In this document: positions 4,810-8,786 of the stretch, in pieces
Layout: each line of letters begins with the position of its first letter
Numbering within the stretch: position 1 is the first letter of the stretch
The notes under the pieces: model-generated
The model's input: the letters and a program-made list of their open reading frames with translations, nothing else
Database searches by the model: none
What the model was told of the DNA's origin: nothing
Translations under genes and position numbers: made by a program
Assembly: GCA_012841255.1 (NCBI GenBank)
Contig: DUUZ01000214.1
Span: forward strand, 1-8,786
DNA length: 8,786 nt
Source: Clostridiaceae bacterium
GTDB taxonomy: Bacteria; Bacillota; Clostridia; Saccharofermentanales; DTU023
Direction of reading: 5' to 3'

Positions 4810-6411
4810 CTAAGCTGCCGGGGGCAGTCCTGTCTCCACGGCGTCCAACCGGGCCTGCAGGGCCTGCCGGGTCGCCAGATCCTGCTTCTGGGGCATGGAG
4901 TTGATCAGGTCCTGGGCCTTGGCAACCGCCTCTGCTGTTTTCAGATCTTCCGCATCCTGGACCGCCGACACGGCCATGGCGATGGTCACGATCTTGGAGG
5001 CCTCGGCCCGGGTAATGGGGTTATTGGGCCGGAAGCTGCCGTCGGCGTAGCCCTTGACGATGCCGTTGCTGATCAGGATGGCCACCTCCTCCTCCGACCA
5101 GTGGCCGCTGAGGTCGTCAAAGGTCCGGGCCTCCCCATAGAGCCGGAGATGGAAGACCCGGGAGATGATGGCGGACAGTTCCGCCCGGCTGACATCAATT
5201 GTGGGCCTGAAAGTCCCGTCCGGATAGCCCTGGATGACGCCGCTATCCATGAGTGCGGCAATATAGGGGGACATCTCCCCGCCCGGATCCACGTCGGGGA
5301 AGTCTGCTGTCATCCCTTCATATTCCAGGCCGGCGGCCCGGACCGCGATCTTGGCCAGATGCTGCCTTTGGATGGGATTGTCTGGCCGGAACTGGCCGCT
5401 GGTCCCGTAGCCGTGGACGATCTCCCGGATGGCCATGTTCTCGACATACTCGAAGTACCAGGCCCCCGGCGGCACATCCCGGAAGAGGGCGGTATCCGGA
5501 ATCCAGACCGCATAAAGGGTCAGGAAGTCCCCGGTTACGCCGGACAGGGTCACGGGACTGCCCGGCAGATAGTCCGGCAGATGGGCGTTCTTATTCTTGG
5601 ACCAGCCCATCAGATGATGCCCGGCCCGCACCGGTTGGGCAGAGGGCATGACAAAGGGCAGATCAGCTGTCTCCGCCTGGGGCTCCGGTCCGCCGCTTCC
5701 TCCGTTAGGGTCAAAGAGAATGGTAAAGGAAGGCGCCGCCTTGGTATTTTGCCCGGGGTTGGAGTCATAGAGGAAGAGGATGTGGCTGGAGTATTCCTGG
5801 ATGAAGTCCGCATAGGTGAAGTAGGAAAATTGGATGGGATTCACCTGGTGCTCCAGGACGTAGAAACCCTCCTCATAACAGGAAATAAGCGACAGGGAAT
5901 GATTGACCTTGCCCGCCGTGGACCCATAGGCCCGGATATGGTCGCCGGCCTGGCCATAGGTCAAAAGAAGTTCCTTGAAGTCTTCGGTCCGGCTGACCGG
6001 ATACCGGCCCTCGCCCCTCCAGTCGCCCTCCCGGTCGTAGATGACCTTGCTGACGAAACGGCTGTAGGCCATGCAGCCCGTGGAGGGTGTAATGCTTTTC
6101 GCATACTTGTTGTCCTGGATGAAACTGTAGTAGCTTCCGGAACCGTTGGGGTAGGGGAAGTTGCCGCCTCCGATGGCGGCAAAAGTGGAATCAAAGGTGA
6201 AGTGAAGGATTTTGTCCTTGACTTCCTGGGCATTGGTCGCGGTCTGTGAGAAATCCTGCCGGTCGATGCCTGCCAGCGCCCGGACAATTCTCATGTCCGC
6301 CGGGTCCGTGATGACCACGGGTGCCGCATCGGTCACCCCGGACCTTGAAGCCAGAAGGCTCAGGAGTGCAAAAAGCACCAAAACGATTACCAGACTTCTT
6401 CTTTCCTTCAT
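4810..6411 (-). CDS. Secreted SLH-anchored protein with cysteine-peptidase-like domain and InlB-type repeat
   Basis: The 533-residue protein has an N-terminal signal peptide (basic KERR, hydrophobic core 7-20, cleavage probably near 29-30). Residues of about 60-217 resemble NlpC/P60- or CHAP-like thiol hydrolases: a candidate Cys113 in TGCMAYSRFVS, GDHIR (156-160), a candidate His171 in NHSLSLIS, and VLEHQVNP (185-192) where a third residue could lie. Residues 230-304 form one InlB-type repeat (FDPNGG ... LYAVWI). Three SLH domains follow (about 309-362, 370-422 and 430-482). Domains 2 and 3 keep the wall-polymer-binding SRAE/TRAE, whereas domain 1 has QRQH. The tail (483-533) looks helical. 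SLH domains attach proteins to pyruvylated cell-wall polymer, so it acts at the surface. The substrate is unknown; the peptidase call is inference from motif order. It starts 14 nt after the flavoprotein gene. Confidence 0.85.
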   Translation of the reverse strand: MKERRSLVIVLVLFALLSLLASRSGVTDAAPVVITDPADMRIVRALAGIDRQDFSQTATNAQEVKDKILHFTFDSTFAAIGGGNFPYPNGSGSYYSFIQDNKYAKSITPSTGCMAYSRFVSKVIYDREGDWRGEGRYPVSRTEDFKELLLTYGQAGDHIRAYGSTAGKVNHSLSLISCYEEGFYVLEHQVNPIQFSYFTYADFIQEYSSHILFLYDSNPGQNTKAAPSFTILFDPNGGSGGPEPQAETADLPFVMPSAQPVRAGHHLMGWSKNKNAHLPDYLPGSPVTLSGVTGDFLTLYAVWIPDTALFRDVPPGAWYFEYVENMAIREIVHGYGTSGQFRPDNPIQRQHLAKIAVRAAGLEYEGMTADFPDVDPGGEMSPYIAALMDSGVIQGYPDGTFRPTIDVSRAELSAIISRVFHLRLYGEARTFDDLSGHWSEEEVAILISNGIVKGYADGSFRPNNPITRAEASKIVTIAMAVSAVQDAEDLKTAEAVAKAQDLINSMPQKQDLATRQALQARLDAVETGLPPAA

Positions 6412-6425
6412 CCGCAGATTTCCTC

Positions 6426-7031
6426 TTACCAGTTTTGTGCCAGTTCACGGGCCTCTTCCCTGGCCCTTTCCAGAATAACTTGGGGCGGCTCAAGCAGCAA
6501 ATCGATCCCGTCGGCGGCCACATAGTCAAATTGGCCGATCCCGAAAAACTCCGTCAGATTCCGCATGAAGGGAATCCCTGTCTCAAGAGGGGAGTCCTTG
6601 TAGCTGCCTCCCCTGGTCGTCAAAAAGCAGAGTTTGTCGGCCCGGCAGATGCCGTAAAGCTCCCCCCGATCCCCGTCGACCTCAAAGGTCAGGCCCTGGA
6701 CTGTGAGATTCTCAATATAGATCTTCAACAGAGCCGGGACTGAAAGATCCCAAAAGGGGGCTGCGACCAGGATCCGGTCCGCCCGGGCAAAGCGCTGTGC
6801 ATAGCGAAAGCGCGGATGATCCAGACGTCCCTCTTCCAAAAGCCGTTCCCGCTGCCGGAAGAAGTCCCCGGTCAAAGGAAGCAGGGGCTCCTCCATCAAG
6901 GACAGATGCTCCGGCTGGAAGTCCCCCCTTTTATCCAGGACCTCCAGAAAACTTTCCGCAAGTTTCAGGGTCCGGGACTCCTCCTTGCGGATACAGCAGT
7001 CAATAAAGAGAAGATCTTTCTTATCCGCCAT
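6426..7031 (-). CDS. AzoR-like FMN-dependent NAD(P)H oxidoreductase (flavodoxin fold)
   Basis: The 201-residue cytoplasmic protein matches the AzoR/NQO-type flavodoxin-like family in length and layout (E. coli AzoR is also about 201). An N-terminal strand and Arg/Ser-containing loop (LLFIDCCIRKEESRTLKLAE) would hold the FMN phosphate. APFWDLSVPALLKIYIENL (91-109) matches the family's P(M/F)(Y/W)N(F/L)xxPxxLKxYxD segment, followed by GLTF (113-116). TTRGGSYKDSP (138-148) corresponds to the flavin-contacting TSRGG motif. The family reduces quinones and azo compounds with NAD(P)H; the physiological substrate here is unknown. The ATG overlaps the end of the preceding nucleoside hydrolase gene by 11 nt and has only a weak GAGG upstream, suggesting translational coupling. 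Confidence 0.86.
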   Translation of the reverse strand: MADKKDLLFIDCCIRKEESRTLKLAESFLEVLDKRGDFQPEHLSLMEEPLLPLTGDFFRQRERLLEEGRLDHPRFRYAQRFARADRILVAAPFWDLSVPALLKIYIENLTVQGLTFEVDGDRGELYGICRADKLCFLTTRGGSYKDSPLETGIPFMRNLTEFFGIGQFDYVAADGIDLLLEPPQVILERAREEARELAQNW

Positions 7032-8037
7032 TGTAGCGCCTCATCAAATGGAAGAGTCTGGCCAGGAAGGCCTCCCGGTCCAGATCAATCACCACCCGGT
7101 GGTTTCTGGGTTCCCTTTTCTTGTCCGAATAAAGATCGGTCACGGTCTTACCATAGGTCTTGCAGCGGGCCGTCTCCACCCGGACCCAGGCCGGGTAATC
7201 CTCAAATATGGAGGGGTCCGCCGCATAAAGGACGGCGGCCGGGTCGTGGAGGGCCGCTCCCTTGTGGCCCAGCGACATGGAGTAGGTCTGGGCGCTTTGC
7301 AGGCAGTCCCGGGTGAATCTGGCCTGGGGTGAACCCAAAGCTCCCAGGTCATCCAGCTCTTTGGGCGTCATATAGGCTTTCAGGGTCATATCCAGGCCGC
7401 ACATGGCCACAGGAATCCCTGAACTGAAAAGCATGTCGGCCGCCTCGGGGTCCACCAGGATGTTGAACTCGCCGGCAGGCGAGGTATTGCCGCCGACTGC
7501 CGCCCCGCCCATGATGACCGCCCGCTTGATCAGCCGGGGCAGGTCCTTGTACTTGGCCAGCGCCAGTCCGATGTTGGTCATGGGGCCGACGGCGATGAGG
7601 ACCAGCTCCCCCTTGTGAGCCAGGGCGGCCTGGTATAGGGCATCCCAGGCGGTGAGGTCTTCAATCTGTTTTTTGGGCTCGGGTAAAATGACCCCGCCCA
7701 GCCCGTTCTTTCCATGGACCTCAGGGGCCATGATCTGATCCCGGATGAGAGGCAGCGCCGCCCCCCGGTAGACCGGAACCCCGGAACCTGCAAGCTCCAG
7801 GACGGCCAGGGTATTGCGGGTCGTCATCTCCAGGCCCACATTGCCGGCCACGGTCGAGACCCCGATGAGATCAAAGCAGTCCAGCTGATGGAGCAAGAGG
7901 AGGGCATTGGCGTCATCCACGCCGGTATCGCAGTCGAACCAGACCGGGATCCTGTCCCCGCCCCCTTCGCATCTTTCATAAAAAAGATCTTCTTCAGCCT
8001 TGAAGGGCGTCCTTCTGTGCGGTATCTTCCGGATCAT
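7021..8037 (-). CDS. Inosine-uridine-preferring nucleoside hydrolase family protein
   Basis: The 338-residue enzyme would cleave the N-glycosidic bond of ribonucleosides to base and ribose for salvage. The family's calcium-binding and catalytic DxDxGxDD is seen as DCDTGVDD (35-42). HGKNGLGG lies at 108-115, VGPMTNIG at 150-157 and MGGAAVGGN at 176-184. GEFNILVDPEAAD lies at 189-201, where most members have AEFN, and the late HD is at 264-265. The set of metal and ribose ligands looks complete, so it is probably active; base preference cannot be read. About 28 residues precede the first strand, a longer N-terminus than usual. The ATG at 8037 is still chosen because AGGAGG lies seven bases upstream and no later start fits. 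It overlaps the upstream paralogue by 4 nt (ATGA) and the flavoprotein gene by 11 nt. Confidence 0.93.
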   Translation of the reverse strand: MIRKIPHRRTPFKAEEDLFYERCEGGGDRIPVWFDCDTGVDDANALLLLHQLDCFDLIGVSTVAGNVGLEMTTRNTLAVLELAGSGVPVYRGAALPLIRDQIMAPEVHGKNGLGGVILPEPKKQIEDLTAWDALYQAALAHKGELVLIAVGPMTNIGLALAKYKDLPRLIKRAVIMGGAAVGGNTSPAGEFNILVDPEAADMLFSSGIPVAMCGLDMTLKAYMTPKELDDLGALGSPQARFTRDCLQSAQTYSMSLGHKGAALHDPAAVLYAADPSIFEDYPAWVRVETARCKTYGKTVTDLYSDKKREPRNHRVVIDLDREAFLARLFHLMRRYNGG

Positions 8038-8786
8038 GAAGGCTCCTCCTTCCCGTAAAAGGCCACAGCGTCAACCAGAAGATCGACAAAGGCCTCCCGG
8101 TCGATATCCAGCAGGCAGCGGACATTGGGCTTTTGACCCCGGACCCCGTAAAAGTCGGGCACCGTCGCTCCCCTGGAATAGGCCCCGCCGGTCTCGATCT
8201 CCACATGGAGGTCCCGGCTGACCACAAGGTCCGGGCGGACCAGCGCCGTCACAGCGACCGCATCGTGGACCGGGGCTCCCGGGTATCCGAGATTGTGGTG
8301 GAAGAGATAGAAGAATTCAAGCCATTCGGCCACAATCCGGGCCACCTCATTATCCGCCGCGCCGATCCTTTTGAAATCCTCGGGGTAGATCAGGGCCTTC
8401 TCCGTGACATCCAGGCCGGCCATGGTGATGGGGATCCCCGACCGGAAGACCAGGTCGGCCGCCTCCGGATCCACCAGGATGTTGAACTCGGCGGCCGGCG
8501 TCCAGTTGCCGTGGGCCAGGCCCCCGCCCATCAGGTAGATGTCCCGGACCCGGGACTTGAGCTCCGGATAAAGGAGGAGGAAGGCCGCAATATTGGTCAG
8601 GGGCCCTGTCGGGATCAGGACCACCTTTTCCTCTTCTTTCCGGATCAGGTCGGCGATGAGCGAGGCCGCCTCCATTCGGACCGGTTCCCGGACCGGTTCA
8701 AGCAGCTCGGGCCCGTCCAGGCCCGACTTGCCGTGCACGGACGGCGCCGTCATGACTTCGGCCAGGAGCGGCCTTTGGCGGCCTGC
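8034..8786 (-). CDS. Second nucleoside hydrolase family protein, N-terminus beyond right edge
   Basis: The frame is open to the right edge, so the last 250 residues are seen. It continues upstream of the Met at 8753 (residues AGRQRPLLAEV before it), so that Met is internal. Visible family motifs are VHGKSGLDG, PTGPLTNIAAF, LMGGGLAHGNWTPAAEFN, DPEAAD and VHDAVAVTALV. The N-terminal DxDxGxDD metal site must lie outside the window. It is a clear paralogue of the next gene, sharing layout and near-identical blocks such as AxEFN/ILVDPEAAD, but it diverges elsewhere, so this is an old duplication and the substrate ranges may differ. Its last codons (GKEEPS) contain the ribosome binding site of the following gene, and the two overlap by ATGA. 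Confidence 0.93.
   Translation of the reverse strand, partial: AGRQRPLLAEVMTAPSVHGKSGLDGPELLEPVREPVRMEAASLIADLIRKEEEKVVLIPTGPLTNIAAFLLLYPELKSRVRDIYLMGGGLAHGNWTPAAEFNILVDPEAADLVFRSGIPITMAGLDVTEKALIYPEDFKRIGAADNEVARIVAEWLEFFYLFHHNLGYPGAPVHDAVAVTALVRPDLVVSRDLHVEIETGGAYSRGATVPDFYGVRGQKPNVRCLLDIDREAFVDLLVDAVAFYGKEEPS

Noticed and set aside
5101..6249. A 382-codon plus-strand open frame
   Set aside because: It lies wholly antisense to the SLH gene, whose domains are recognisable. The plus-strand translation has no recognisable motif, and long antisense frames are common in GC-rich DNA.
7021..8786. The two nucleoside hydrolase genes as halves of one frameshifted gene
   Set aside because: Each contains its own full set of middle and C-terminal motifs, and the first reads from its own start with its own metal site, so they are paralogues.

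Overview
The window reads as a chromosomal piece of a GC-rich, Gram-positive Bacillota (Clostridia-type) anaerobe. The evidence is strong GGAGG-type ribosome binding sites, the gene order rpmG-secE-nusG-rplK-rplA-rplJ-rplL, a Firmicutes-style L10 leader with an intrinsic terminator, a CbpB/DarB-type CBS protein, and a secreted protein with an InlB-type repeat and three SLH domains. I cannot name a genus from the sequence alone.

Layout, left to right. Positions 1-347 hold the 5' part of a minus-strand membrane protein that runs off the left edge. Positions 483-953 (plus strand) encode a two-CBS-domain protein closely resembling the c-di-AMP-binding protein CbpB/DarB. The 135-base divergent spacer between these two (348-482) shows no promoter I can defend. 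CbpB is the only plus-strand gene, and it converges on the minus-strand ribosomal operon; a strong terminator (1005-1033) lies between them.

Positions 4748 down to 1056 are the translation/secretion operon: promoter, rpmG (L33), secE, nusG, rplK (L11), rplA (L1), an L10 leader/attenuator, rplJ (L10) and rplL (L7/L12). The genes are tightly packed, and several starts overlap the preceding stop. Three things stand out. SecE has a long acidic C-terminal extension with a tandem repeat. L10 has a ~40-residue acidic tail whose codons also form the rplL ribosome binding site. The operon ends at a terminator after rplL instead of continuing into rpoBC.

Positions 8786 down to 4810 are a second minus-strand transcription unit: two adjacent nucleoside hydrolase paralogues (the first cut by the right edge), an AzoR-like flavodoxin-fold oxidoreductase, and a secreted SLH-anchored protein with a cysteine-peptidase-like N-terminal domain. 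The genes overlap by 4 or 11 nt or are separated by 14 nt, so they are probably one mRNA. Its terminator (4751-4800) abuts the -35 box of the ribosomal-operon promoter.

Functionally, one operon supplies ribosome stalk and L1-arm proteins, a Sec translocon subunit and a transcription factor, autoregulated at rplJL by L10. The other probably serves nucleoside salvage, with a cell-surface protein of unknown substrate attached. There are no rRNA or tRNA genes, insertion sequences or CRISPR arrays. No stretch longer than 300 bases lacks a gene.
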